Shown: positions 19,898-27,567, counted from the first letter of the stretch. The stretch: DNA of 44,296 nt from Achromobacter denitrificans NBRC 15125 (GCF_001571365.1 NZ_BCTQ01000044.1:1-44296), one strand, 5' to 3'. Numbers and translations are program-made. The notes: a model not told the origin generated them from the letters alone.

Positions 19898-19921
19898 GGC
19901 GGCACGGCAAGCCGTGCCGCC
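19898..19921 (-). terminator. Strong intercistronic hairpin between binding-protein and amidase genes
   Basis: A perfect 11-base stem GGCGGCACGGC/GCCGTGCCGCC with a two-base loop lies in the 62-base gap between the binding-protein gene and the amidase. No T-run follows on the minus strand. It could be a partial terminator or an mRNA 3'-end stabiliser, which would let the binding protein be made in excess over the amidase. Confidence 0.5.
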
Positions 19922-19938
19922 TTGCGGTTCGCGCGGGT

Positions 19939-21171
19939 TCAGCGCTTGTTCCAGTCGGGAGTGGGGTACACCGGCTTCTGCGTGGCCACGTCCTCGGGCC
20001 AGACGGGCACCATGCCCTTGCCCGGCAGGAGCTGCACGACCGGGAAGGGCATCAGCAGCTGCTTGCCCGTATCGTCGATGGCATACGGGCCGGCCATGAC
20101 GGTGAGCTTGCCGGACAGGTCCACCGATGCCTTCTTCAGCGCGGCCGCGTCGGTGTTGCCGGCCTTCTTCACGATCTCTTCGGTCAGCGCGCCGGCGCCG
20201 TAGGCCAGCGCGGTCTGGAAGTCGGGCGGGAACTCGGCCTTGGGGAACTGGCGGTCGTAGGCGGCGGCGAACTGCTCGCGCGTCATGCCCGCGTTGACCT
20301 TCCAGTTGATCGCGGGGTGGTAGTTGGTGTGGCTGTAGATGTAGTTCGCGTCCGCGCCGATGGCCTGGAACTGCGGCGTCGAGGCGTACACCATGAAGAC
20401 GTACGGGAAGTTGATGTCCAGCTGCTTCATCTGGCGAGTCATGCTGATCAGGTCGCCCTCGTACGAGGTCGGCACCAGCGCTTCAGCGCCCGCGGCGCGC
20501 GCCTTCTGCAGGATGGTGCTGAAATCCTTCTGGCCCTTCGGGTACTTCTCGAACAGCACCACCTGCATGCCGTTCTTGGCGGCCTGCTCGCGTCCGCCTT
20601 CGGCCAGGCCCGCGGGGAACGGTTCGTCCGAATACAGCAGCGCCACCTTCTTCACGCCTTGCTTGGCGGCCAGCTCCATGTTGGCGCGCAGCATGGCCGA
20701 CACCGGCATCTGCGTGCCGGAGACCATGTTCTTGAAGCCCTGCTTGTAGAGATCGTCGCTGGCGGCGGACCAGACCATCATGTACTTGCCGAGCCGTTCG
20801 GTCACGGTCGCGGCGGCGGCCGTCAGTGTGGAGCCGAAGGGGGCGAACACCAGATCCACTTTTTCATCGACAATCAGGCGTTCGTAAACGCGGGTAACCA
20901 TCTGCTTGTCGCTGCGGTCGTCCAGCTTGACCAGTTCGACCGGGTATTTCTTGCCATTGACCTCGATGCCGCCGCGGCGGTTGACGTCTTCCACCCACAG
21001 TTCCACGCCGCGCACGCCGGACTGCGACGCCAGGGCAAAGCTGCCGGTGGATGACACCGTCATGCCTACCCGGATCTTGTCCGAGGTCTGCGCGGTGCCG
21101 ATGGATGGGGTGAGGGCGGCCATGGCCAGGGCCAGCGCCGGTAAGCGGAACAGCCAGGATTTCGCGAACAT
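19939..21171 (-). CDS. LIV-type ABC transporter substrate-binding protein
   Basis: Periplasmic solute receptor (410 residues) of the branched-chain amino acid/amide class (type I fold). The signal peptide is MFAKSWLFRLPALALAMAAL up to GTAQ. The mature part opens with DKIRVGMTVSSTGSFA and has the family's usual VDLVFAPFGSTLT segment. The start at 21171 is fixed by AGGAGA upstream. A much longer in-frame extension exists but is a shadow of the LysR gene. It is divergent from the LysR regulator and upstream of the amidase. Its permeases and ATPases lie beyond LysR on the other strand, so one transport system is split over two divergent transcripts. Confidence 0.92.
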   Translation of the reverse strand: MFAKSWLFRLPALALAMAALTPSIGTAQTSDKIRVGMTVSSTGSFALASQSGVRGVELWVEDVNRRGGIEVNGKKYPVELVKLDDRSDKQMVTRVYERLIVDEKVDLVFAPFGSTLTAAAATVTERLGKYMMVWSAASDDLYKQGFKNMVSGTQMPVSAMLRANMELAAKQGVKKVALLYSDEPFPAGLAEGGREQAAKNGMQVVLFEKYPKGQKDFSTILQKARAAGAEALVPTSYEGDLISMTRQMKQLDINFPYVFMVYASTPQFQAIGADANYIYSHTNYHPAINWKVNAGMTREQFAAAYDRQFPKAEFPPDFQTALAYGAGALTEEIVKKAGNTDAAALKKASVDLSGKLTVMAGPYAIDDTGKQLLMPFPVVQLLPGKGMVPVWPEDVATQKPVYPTPDWNKR

Positions 21172-21241
21172 GGGTTGTCTCCTATCGTTTTTGGATGTGG
21201 GGCCGGTCCTCCCGCGGAGCTTGAGTCCCAGGCCCGGTACT

Positions 21242-21256
21242 GGGCAATAATTGCTC
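21242..21256. promoter_or_regulatory. Palindromic LysR-type operator candidate
   Basis: GGGCAATAATTGCTC matches its own reverse complement at 12 of 15 positions. It lies between the divergent binding-protein and LysR genes, 45 bases before the LysR start. It fits an autoregulatory LysR recognition site (T-N11-A type, dyad). Assignment is inference. Confidence 0.45.
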
Positions 21257-21300
21257 AATACGCGAGAAAGCGTATAACAAATAGGCATGGAGTGCACGTC

Positions 21301-22215
21301 TTGAATAAATTGAGCTACCGACAGACCGAAATGCTCTGGGCCATCGTGATGGCCGGATCGATCAGTGGCGCCGCGCGCCTGCTGAATATTTCGCAGCCCG
21401 CGGTCAGCCGGATGTTGGCGCAGACCGAGAAATCCATGGGGCTGACGCTGTTCGAGCGGGTGCGCGGGCGGCTTCGTCCCACACCGCAAGTCCATAGCCT
21501 GTTTGAGGAAATCGAGAAAACGCAGCGCATGATGCAGCGCGTCAACGACCTGGCGGACGCGCTGTCCGAGCATGGCACGGGCGTGCTGCGGCTGGCTTCC
21601 ATCCCGAGCCTGGCGCAGTTCCTGGTGCCGCGCGCCGTGGCGCGCTTCCAGCAGCGCCATCCCGAACTGCTGTTGCGGCTGAACACCAGCGCGCTGCCCA
21701 ACCTCATCACCGAGGTGCTGCAGGGCGAGGCCGAGCTCGGGCTGGTGGTCATGCAGGCCGATCATCCCTTCCTGACGTCCGAGCCTCTGCACGTGGGGCG
21801 CATGGTGGCGGCGATCCCGAAAGCCCATCCGCTGGCCCAGCGCGGCCTGGTCAGCCTGGCCGACCTGTCCCCGCATCCGCATATCGTGGTGGGCACGCGC
21901 ATGCCCTTCGGCATGCTGGTGCTGGGCGCGTTCGAGCAGGCCGGGCTGCCCTGCAATATGTGCGCCGACGTGCCCTGGAGCCAGCTGGCCTGTGCGCTGG
22001 TCAACGCCGGGGTCGGGATCGCCATCGTGGACGAATTCACCGTGATGCAGAACACCATGCCCGACGTCGTGATCGTGCCCCTGGCCGAGCGCATTCCGCT
22101 GAATATTTCGGCCGTCTACGCTGGTGGCCGGGAGCCTTCCCAGATCGCCGTGCAGTTCATCAAAGAGCTGCGCCAGGTGCTGAGCGAGGCATTTCCGGCG
22201 CCTGCTCAGGGTTAA
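21301..22215 (+). CDS. LysR-family transcriptional regulator of the amide-transport locus
   Basis: LysR-type regulator (304 residues). Its winged helix covers about residues 1-60 (GSISGAARLLNISQPAVSRML as the helix-turn-helix). The effector domain then begins GVLRLASIPSLAQFLVPRAV. The start is probably the TTG at 21301, because GGAG lies 8 bases upstream and the protein then begins LNKLSYRQTEMLW. A GTG nine bases earlier is in frame too. It sits between the divergent binding-protein gene and the livMHGF-like genes, and both flanks carry palindromic sites. It resembles regulators of arginine/octopine or amide catabolism (OccR/NocR-like N-terminus), but the effector is unknown. Confidence 0.88.
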   Translation: MNKLSYRQTEMLWAIVMAGSISGAARLLNISQPAVSRMLAQTEKSMGLTLFERVRGRLRPTPQVHSLFEEIEKTQRMMQRVNDLADALSEHGTGVLRLASIPSLAQFLVPRAVARFQQRHPELLLRLNTSALPNLITEVLQGEAELGLVVMQADHPFLTSEPLHVGRMVAAIPKAHPLAQRGLVSLADLSPHPHIVVGTRMPFGMLVLGAFEQAGLPCNMCADVPWSQLACALVNAGVGIAIVDEFTVMQNTMPDVVIVPLAERIPLNISAVYAGGREPSQIAVQFIKELRQVLSEAFPAPAQG

Positions 22216-22251
22216 TACTTAACCTGAAGTTATGGTTTTATCAGTCATAAT
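22207..22251 (+). promoter_or_regulatory. Putative promoter/operator of the livMHGF-like operon
   Basis: A palindrome CAGGGTTAATACTTAACCTG (22207-22226, one extra G in the left arm) overlaps the LysR stop codon. A -10-like CATAAT (22246-22251) follows about 20 bases later. A dyad just upstream of a -10 element suits a LysR-activated promoter driving the permease and ATPase genes that start at 22304. Confidence 0.45.
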
Positions 22252-22303
22252 CGCCTCCAAATAAATCGGCCGTCCACCCCGGACAGGCCCGGAGGAAGAC
22301 ACC

Positions 22304-23296
22304 ATGAGCAGCAGTCCCGCCCTGGCGGCGGGCGCGGCTTCGCATCGCGCGCAGGATCAGCGCGCGGTGCGATTGCGCACCCGCATCGCAATGACCGTCT
22401 TTGTCGCGTTGACGGTCGTCCTGGCCTCGATTCCCCTGGCGACTTCGAACATTTCGTTCGCGTTCTACCTGATGCTGTGGATCACCATGGCCAGCGCCAT
22501 GAACATCTGCGTGGGCTTCACCGGCTACCTGCCGTTCGGCTACGTGGTGTTCTACGGCGTGGGTTCCTACGCCACCGGCATCTGCTACAAGATCCTGGGC
22601 TGGCCCATCGTGCCTTCGCTGCTGGCCGCGGGCGGCGTCGGGGTGGCCATCGCCTTGCTGCTGGCGCCCACCCTGCGCCTGCGGGGGGTGTACTTCGGCA
22701 TCGTCAGCCTGGCGCTGGCCACCATCGTGAAGCTGGTCATCTCCAACCTGCCGCAATCCTTCACCGGCGGCAGCATGGGCATCATCCTGTCCAACGCCAA
22801 TAATCCTGCGCACAGCTATTACGCGATGCTGATCGTGATGGGCGCCACGCTGGCCACCGTCACCTGGCTGTCGGTGTCGCGCCTGGGGCGCGCGCTCAAG
22901 GCGATCCGCGACGACGACGGCGCCGCGGCCTGCGTGGGCATCCACGTGCCCAACACGCGCCTGAAGGCCTGGCTGCTGGCGGCGCTGTTCCCGGCGCTGG
23001 CCGGCGGCATCGAGGCCTGGTACACCAACGTGGTCGATCCGGAATACGCCTTCCACGTGCTGATCACGGCCAAGAGCATCATCTACGCCATGGCGGGCGG
23101 CTTCGGCACCATCCTCGGGCCGGTCGTCGGCACCCTGGCGCTCCTGGGCATCGACCACGTGATCTGGCAGAAATTCCCGGTTGTGAACCTGCTGCTGCTG
23201 GGCCTGATCATCGTGCTGCTGATGCTGTTCCTGCCGCGCGGCATCGTCGGCAGCCTGATCAAGCGCAAGCCGCAATTGCGCCGCTACATTGCCTGA
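22304..23296 (+). CDS. LIV-type ABC transporter permease (LivM-like)
   Basis: Inner-membrane permease of 330 residues with about ten hydrophobic segments and the LivM pattern (MNICVGFTGYLPFGYVVFYG; LRGVYFGIVSLALATIVKLV). The cytoplasmic coupling loop SRLGRALKAIRDDDGAAACVGI contacts the ATPases. A polar N-terminal tail of about 30 residues precedes the first helix. The start has GGAGGA upstream. This operon places the LivM-type gene before the LivH-type gene, reversed from the usual order and from the second LIV locus in this window. The substrate is set by the binding protein at 19939-21171. Confidence 0.92.
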   Translation: MSSSPALAAGAASHRAQDQRAVRLRTRIAMTVFVALTVVLASIPLATSNISFAFYLMLWITMASAMNICVGFTGYLPFGYVVFYGVGSYATGICYKILGWPIVPSLLAAGGVGVAIALLLAPTLRLRGVYFGIVSLALATIVKLVISNLPQSFTGGSMGIILSNANNPAHSYYAMLIVMGATLATVTWLSVSRLGRALKAIRDDDGAAACVGIHVPNTRLKAWLLAALFPALAGGIEAWYTNVVDPEYAFHVLITAKSIIYAMAGGFGTILGPVVGTLALLGIDHVIWQKFPVVNLLLLGLIIVLLMLFLPRGIVGSLIKRKPQLRRYIA

Positions 23297-23305
23297 GGGA
23301 TACCC

Positions 23306-24187
23306 ATGACCGGACTGATTATCCAGGGCCTGATCAACGGCCTTATCCTGGGCGCCATCTACGGCCTGATCGGCGTGGGGCTGAACGTGGTGTTCGGCGT
23401 GCTGCGGGTGGTGAACTTCGCGCACGGCGAGTTCCTGGTGCTGGGCGCCTACTTCGCGTTCTACCTGATGGAGTACGCCGGCATCAACCCGCTGCTGGCG
23501 CTGCCGCTGGCCTTCGCGGCCTTCTTCCTGGCGGGGTACCTGCTGTACTTCGTGCTGATCCCGCGGCTGAACAAGGCGGACGATCCGGAGATCAGCTCGC
23601 TCTTGCTGATGTTCGGCGTGTCCATCATGCTGGGCGCGCTGATGCTGTTGGCGTTCGACGCCGACGCGCGTTCGCTGCCGTACGAGATCGAGCCGGTGTT
23701 CCTGAAGTTCGGCCCGGTGCTGATTCCCACCGTGCGCCTGCTGGCGCTGGTCATCGCGCTCGCCATCATCGGCGGCCTGACGCTGTTCCTCTACCGCAGC
23801 CAGGTGGGCAAGGCGCTGCGCGCCATCATCATGAACCGCGACGCGGTGCGCATCGTGGGCATCAACGCCGAGCGCCTGTCGGCGGTGGCGTTCGGCCTGG
23901 GCGTGGGGCTGGCGGCGGCCAGCGGCGTGCTGGTGGCGATGGTGTTCCCGGCGTTCTCCCCCTTCATGGGCAACGACTACACGCTGATCGGCTTCATCGT
24001 CATCGTGCTGGGCGGGCTGGGCCATCCGGTCGGGGCGCTGGTCGGCGCGCTGCTCTACGGTATTACCGAACAGGTGTCGGTGGTGTTCTTCAACCCGTCG
24101 ATCGCCACGATCTGCGGCTTCGCGCTGATGGTCGCGATGATTTTCGTGAAGCCCAGCGGCCTGTTCGGCCGCCAGGCGTTGCGCTGA
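23306..24187 (+). CDS. LIV-type ABC transporter permease (LivH-like)
   Basis: Inner-membrane permease of 293 residues, LivH type. GLINGLILGAIYGLIGVGLNVVFGVL is the standard opening, followed by NFAHGEFLVLGAY. The coupling loop is RSQVGKALRAIIMNRDAVRIVGIN. About eight membrane segments are visible. GAGGGA precedes the start, and the gap to the LivM-like gene is nine bases. It pairs with that permease to form the translocation channel. Confidence 0.93.
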   Translation: MTGLIIQGLINGLILGAIYGLIGVGLNVVFGVLRVVNFAHGEFLVLGAYFAFYLMEYAGINPLLALPLAFAAFFLAGYLLYFVLIPRLNKADDPEISSLLLMFGVSIMLGALMLLAFDADARSLPYEIEPVFLKFGPVLIPTVRLLALVIALAIIGGLTLFLYRSQVGKALRAIIMNRDAVRIVGINAERLSAVAFGLGVGLAAASGVLVAMVFPAFSPFMGNDYTLIGFIVIVLGGLGHPVGALVGALLYGITEQVSVVFFNPSIATICGFALMVAMIFVKPSGLFGRQALR

Positions 24188-24200
24188 ACGGGAGCCGGAC

Positions 24201-24908
24201 ATGTTGAAAGTCACGAATCTCAAGAAGCGCTTCGGCGGGCTGGTCGCTTTGCAGGGCGTGGACCTGGAGGTGCCGCGAGGCTCCATCCTGGGCGTCATCG
24301 GCATGAACGGGTCGGGCAAGACCACCATGCTCAATTGCATCAACGGCATCTACACGCCGGACGAAGGGCGCATCGAACTGGACGGCCAGGACATCGCGGG
24401 CCGCCAGATCCACGAGGTGGCGAGGCTGGGCGTGGGGCGCACTTTCCAGGTGCCGCGCATCTTCCGCCAGCTGAGCCTGCTGGACAACCTGGACGTGGCG
24501 CAGCAACAGGCGGGCCGCAGCGCCGACGAGCGCTATGCGCAGTCGGAATATTGGCTGCACAAGGTGGAGCTGCACCGCTTGCGGCACAACTATGCCGAGG
24601 AGCTGTCCGGCGGGCAGCAGAAACTGGTGGAGCTGGCGCGCATCATGGTGGCGCGGCCCAAGGTGGTGCTGCTGGACGAGCCTTTCGCGGGCGTCAATCC
24701 GGCGCTGGCCCAGTTGCTGATCTCGGTGATCCGCGAGCTGCCCACCGAGCACGATTGCTCGGTGGTGCTGGTGTCGCACGACCTGACATCCATCTATCAG
24801 CTGTCGCACCACATTATCGTGATGAACGAGGGCGCCATCCTGTGCGAAGGCGACGCCGACCGCGTGCGCGCCGACCCGCGGGTGGTCGAAGCCTATCTGG
24901 GAGCCTGA
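24201..24908 (+). CDS. LIV-type ABC transporter ATPase (LivG-like)
   Basis: Cytoplasmic ATPase of 235 residues. The Walker A motif is GMNGSGKT (residues 34-41), the signature LSGGQQK at about 135 and Walker B VVLLDEPFAG at about 155-164, then the His switch VLVSHDL. The segment GRTFQVPRIFRQLSLLDNL is the LivG-type Q-loop region. The motifs are intact, so it should power import. It begins 13 bases after the LivH-like gene and ends one base before the second ATPase. Confidence 0.94.
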   Translation: MLKVTNLKKRFGGLVALQGVDLEVPRGSILGVIGMNGSGKTTMLNCINGIYTPDEGRIELDGQDIAGRQIHEVARLGVGRTFQVPRIFRQLSLLDNLDVAQQQAGRSADERYAQSEYWLHKVELHRLRHNYAEELSGGQQKLVELARIMVARPKVVLLDEPFAGVNPALAQLLISVIRELPTEHDCSVVLVSHDLTSIYQLSHHIIVMNEGAILCEGDADRVRADPRVVEAYLGA

Positions 24909-24909
24909 C

Positions 24910-25650
24910 ATGAGCACGCCTATCATTGCGCTGGAGGACGTGACGGTCGCCTATCACGGCGATATCACGATCCTGAACCGCATCAACGTGCAGGCGCGCG
25001 CGGGCAAGGTCACGGGGGTGATCGGGCCGAATGGCGCGGGCAAGTCCACGGTGCTCAAGACGCTGTTCGGCTTCCTGCCGCCGCGCACCGGCCGCATTAC
25101 GCTGCGCGGGCAGGACATCAGCGCCCAGCCTTCGCATGAGCGCGCGAGCCACGGCGTGGCGTTCGTGCCGCAGCATCGCAGCCTGTTCGGCGAGCTGTCG
25201 GTGCACGACAATCTGCTGCTGGGCTGCTGGCCGTTTCGCGGCGACAAGGCGCGGGTGCGCCAGCGCATCGATTCGGTGTACGACCGTTTCCCTATCCTGG
25301 CGCAGAAGCGCAACGATCCCGTGTCGAGCATGAGCGGCGGGCAGCAGCGTTTCGTGGAGTTCGGGCGGGCGCTGCTGATCGAGCCTTCGGTGATTCTGCT
25401 GGACGAGCCGACCGCGATGCTGGCGCCGAAGATTTCCAAGGAGATCTACGGCCTGATCCGCGGCTTCGCGGACGAGGGCATGACGGTGGTGCTGGTGGAC
25501 CAGAACGTGCGCCGTTGCGCGGAGGTGTCCGACTATATGTATATCCTGGAACTGGGGCGCAACAAGGCCGAGGGCGGCCGTGAGTCTTTCGAGGACGGCG
25601 GCGGGCTACGGGAGATGGTGGCTTCCTGGATGGATTACAAGATCGATTGA
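24910..25650 (+). CDS. LIV-type ABC transporter ATPase (LivF-like)
   Basis: Second cytoplasmic ATPase (246 residues) of the same importer. Walker A is GPNGAGKST near residues 39-47, the signature MSGGQQR, and Walker B VILLDEPTAMLAP, followed by VLVDQNVRRC in place of the usual His-switch region, a common LivF trait. FVPQHRSLFGELSVHDNLLLG is the LivF-type Q-loop segment. It starts one base after the LivG-like stop. The stop at 25650 is followed 72 bases later by the first copy of the composite structured repeat, in sense orientation. Confidence 0.93.
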   Translation: MSTPIIALEDVTVAYHGDITILNRINVQARAGKVTGVIGPNGAGKSTVLKTLFGFLPPRTGRITLRGQDISAQPSHERASHGVAFVPQHRSLFGELSVHDNLLLGCWPFRGDKARVRQRIDSVYDRFPILAQKRNDPVSSMSGGQQRFVEFGRALLIEPSVILLDEPTAMLAPKISKEIYGLIRGFADEGMTVVLVDQNVRRCAEVSDYMYILELGRNKAEGGRESFEDGGGLREMVASWMDYKID

Positions 25651-25722
25651 GGTGCCGCTTTTCTTTGCGCTTGAGGGTGTCGGTTGTTTTCTTGGCGGGA
25701 TGATTTGAGTCCTCGGGGCCTT

Positions 25723-26069
25723 GAGTTCTTGAGACGCCGGCCACGGCGAGGGCCGGGGGTGCGCGGGGCCACGATTGCGGTCCGGAGCCTTCGCTCCGGA
25801 CTTCCCCATCGTCATCCTCGTTGTCGCCTGCGGCGACTGCCTTCGGATTCCCTCGGGCTTATCGACGCCCCGCGCACCCCCGGCCCTCGCCGCGGCCGGC
25901 TCCAATGGAGTTGATTTCACGGGCGTTGGGGCGGTTCGAGTTCTTGAGGTTCTTGCCGGGATTTGGGGATGCTCGGACGATCTTGCGGGGCCCGCCCCAT
26001 GCCGGCCGCCCGGGCGGCCTCGTGGGGCTTACGCGGTGTCTTGCGTCGCGCGACGACGCTGCGCGCCGC
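25723..26069 (+). repeat. Composite structured repeat, copy A
   Basis: The parts run in order. A leader GAGTTCTTGAGACGCC occupies 25723-25738. A 163-base fold-back module occupies 25737-25899, with arms 25737-25768 and 25868-25899 complementary at 31 of 32 positions. A spacer of 79 bases follows, then a 70-base second module at 25979-26048, with similarity fading near 26069. Inside the fold-back core are hairpins GTCCGGAGC/GCTCCGGAC (25780-25801) and GTCGCC/GGCGAC. It lies downstream of the LivF-like gene in sense orientation. Copies B and C share the architecture. No protein gene is supported here. Confidence 0.85.
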
Positions 26070-26252
26070 TGGTCATCTCTTGCGATTCATGAAGCCCTGC
26101 TCACCATCGCCGTTACGTCGAGTTCTGGGCGCCTGCCTGCGAGGGCTTGTATCCGGATAGGCCAGTTGCAGTTTGGCGGCTATCTCGTACAGGCGCGAGA
26201 TATCGATGCGCGCTTGTTTAGTGCGCTCGGTGCAAACACCCTAAGCCCACAC
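26070..26252. other. Unique 183-base spacer between inverted repeat copies A and B
   Basis: This sequence is not repeated elsewhere in the window. On the minus strand one frame is open for about 53 codons ending near 26071 and reads ARIDISRLYEIAAKLQLAYP internally, but it has no acceptable start codon or ribosome site. It may be a coding remnant. I see no promoter or RNA gene. Confidence 0.4.
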
Positions 26253-26600
26253 CGGCGCGCAGCGGCATCTTGACGACGCAAGACGTCGTGTAAGCCCCAC
26301 GAGGCCGCCCGGGCGGCCGGCATGGGGCGGGCCCCGCAAGATCCTTGGAAACCTTCACGGTTCATGGCAAGAATGCCAAGCAAACAAGCCGTCGCAGCGA
26401 TCCGGAAACCAGAGATGTGCGAGCCGGTTGCGGCGGGGGGCTGGGGTGCGCGGGGCGTCGATAAGCCCGAGGGAATCCGAAGGCAGTCGCCGCAGGCGAC
26501 AACGAGGATGACGATGGGGCAGTCCGGAGCGAAGGCTCCGGACCGCAATCGTGGACCCGCGCACCCCAGCCCCCCGCCGCAACCGGCGTCTCAAGAACTC
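26253..26600 (-). repeat. Composite structured repeat, copy B (inverted relative to A)
   Basis: Read on the minus strand, the leader occupies 26600-26585. The 163-base fold-back module occupies 26586-26424, its arms complementary except at one terminal base. A spacer of 80 bases follows, then the 70-base second module at 26343-26274 (67 of 70 identical to copy A) and a short shared tail. The fold-back core is identical to copy C except at its edges. The leader ends five bases from the stop codon of the Nudix gene, again in sense orientation. Copies A and B together form an imperfect palindrome of about 880 bases. Confidence 0.85.
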
Positions 26601-26604
26601 TTGC

Positions 26605-27567
26605 TCAGAGCAACCCGCGTATCCCGGCAATCCCATGCGCGCCATGACGCAACGCGGCAGAGACCGTGGCGGCGGATTGCCCTCCCAACGCGTACACCGG
26701 AATGCCCGCATCGCGGTTGCCGGCGACGAAGCCTTCCCAGCCCAGCGTCGGGGCGCCCGGGTGCGACTCCGTTTCCAGAACCGGGCCCAGCACGGCGAAG
26801 TCCGCGCCGAGTTCCCGCGCATGCACGACTTCCGCGTTGTCGTGGGCCGATACCCCGACCAGCGCGCCGGCGGGCAATGCCGGGCGGGCGGTCAGGCGGG
26901 CCGCGTCGGCGCTGCGCAGGTGCACGCCGTCGGCTTCCTTCCACCATGCGGCGGGGTGCGCGCTGTTGATCAGGACCCGGGCGCCTGCGGCACGGCAGCG
27001 CTTGAGCACGCTGTGCAGCACCTCATGCAAAGAGCTGGCGCCCACGCCGTCCGGCCATTGCGGCTCGCGCAGCTGCACCAGTTTCAGGCCGCGCGCGAGC
27101 GCCGCGTCCAACCGGGCCAGGAACGCCGGCACGCCCGCGCGCGAGCCGATGCTGCTGATGCCGTAGGCGGTGGGCAGCTGCAGCCAGCGCAGCGGAGGAA
27201 GCGTGGCGGGGAGCAGGTCGCCCACCGATGCCGCCTGGGCCGGGTCCACCCATTCCAGGCGCTGGTTTTCCAGGCTGCGCGGCTCGCCTTCCCAGCCCGT
27301 GACGTGGCAGAACGCCAGGCGCACGGTGGTGTGCGGGTACGCATGCACGTAGGTGACCCAGGGACGCGATTGCGTGACCCGGATGCCGATCTCTTCCTGG
27401 AGTTCTCGCGCCAGCGCTTCCAGCACCGTTTCGCCGGGTTCGAGCTTGCCGCCCGGCAATTCCCACCAGCCCGACCAGGGCTTGCCTTCCGGACGCTGGC
27501 CCAGCAGCAGCATGCCGTCCGGGCGCAGGATCAGGCCGGCCGCGACGTCGACGATTTTCTCAGACAT
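26605..27567 (-). CDS. Nudix hydrolase (MutT-like) fused to a ThiE-like domain
   Basis: A 320-residue two-domain protein. The N-terminal Nudix domain has a complete box from Gly40 to Ile62 (GKLEPGETVLEALARELQEE then IGI), as in MutT-type 8-oxo-dGTP diphosphatases. The C-terminal part (about 135-320) resembles thiamine-phosphate synthase (KLVQLREPQ; GVHLRSADA; VLGPVLETESHPG; VYALGGQ), but the INDR motif of ThiE is INSA, so synthase activity is doubtful. This fusion is a known proteobacterial arrangement. Its start overlaps the end of the ATPase gene by eight bases. The stop is almost touching repeat copy B. Confidence 0.9.
   Translation of the reverse strand: MSEKIVDVAAGLILRPDGMLLLGQRPEGKPWSGWWELPGGKLEPGETVLEALARELQEEIGIRVTQSRPWVTYVHAYPHTTVRLAFCHVTGWEGEPRSLENQRLEWVDPAQAASVGDLLPATLPPLRWLQLPTAYGISSIGSRAGVPAFLARLDAALARGLKLVQLREPQWPDGVGASSLHEVLHSVLKRCRAAGARVLINSAHPAAWWKEADGVHLRSADAARLTARPALPAGALVGVSAHDNAEVVHARELGADFAVLGPVLETESHPGAPTLGWEGFVAGNRDAGIPVYALGGQSAATVSAALRHGAHGIAGIRGLL

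Noticed and set aside
25684..26548. Several 75-150 codon open frames inside repeat copies A and B (and their counterparts near 43960-44114)
   Set aside because: The same peptide strings appear on both strands because of the inverted repeats. They have no ribosome sites, and the arms vary in a way that preserves base pairing, not amino acids.
25723..26600. Insertion sequence bounded by inverted repeats
   Set aside because: No transposase gene lies between copies A and B (only 183 unique bases), I see no target-site duplication, and copy C stands alone. A non-autonomous element remains possible.
25737..26600. CRISPR array
   Set aside because: There are only three copies, in both orientations, of 163 bases and far apart. 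There are no regular short spacers and no cas genes.
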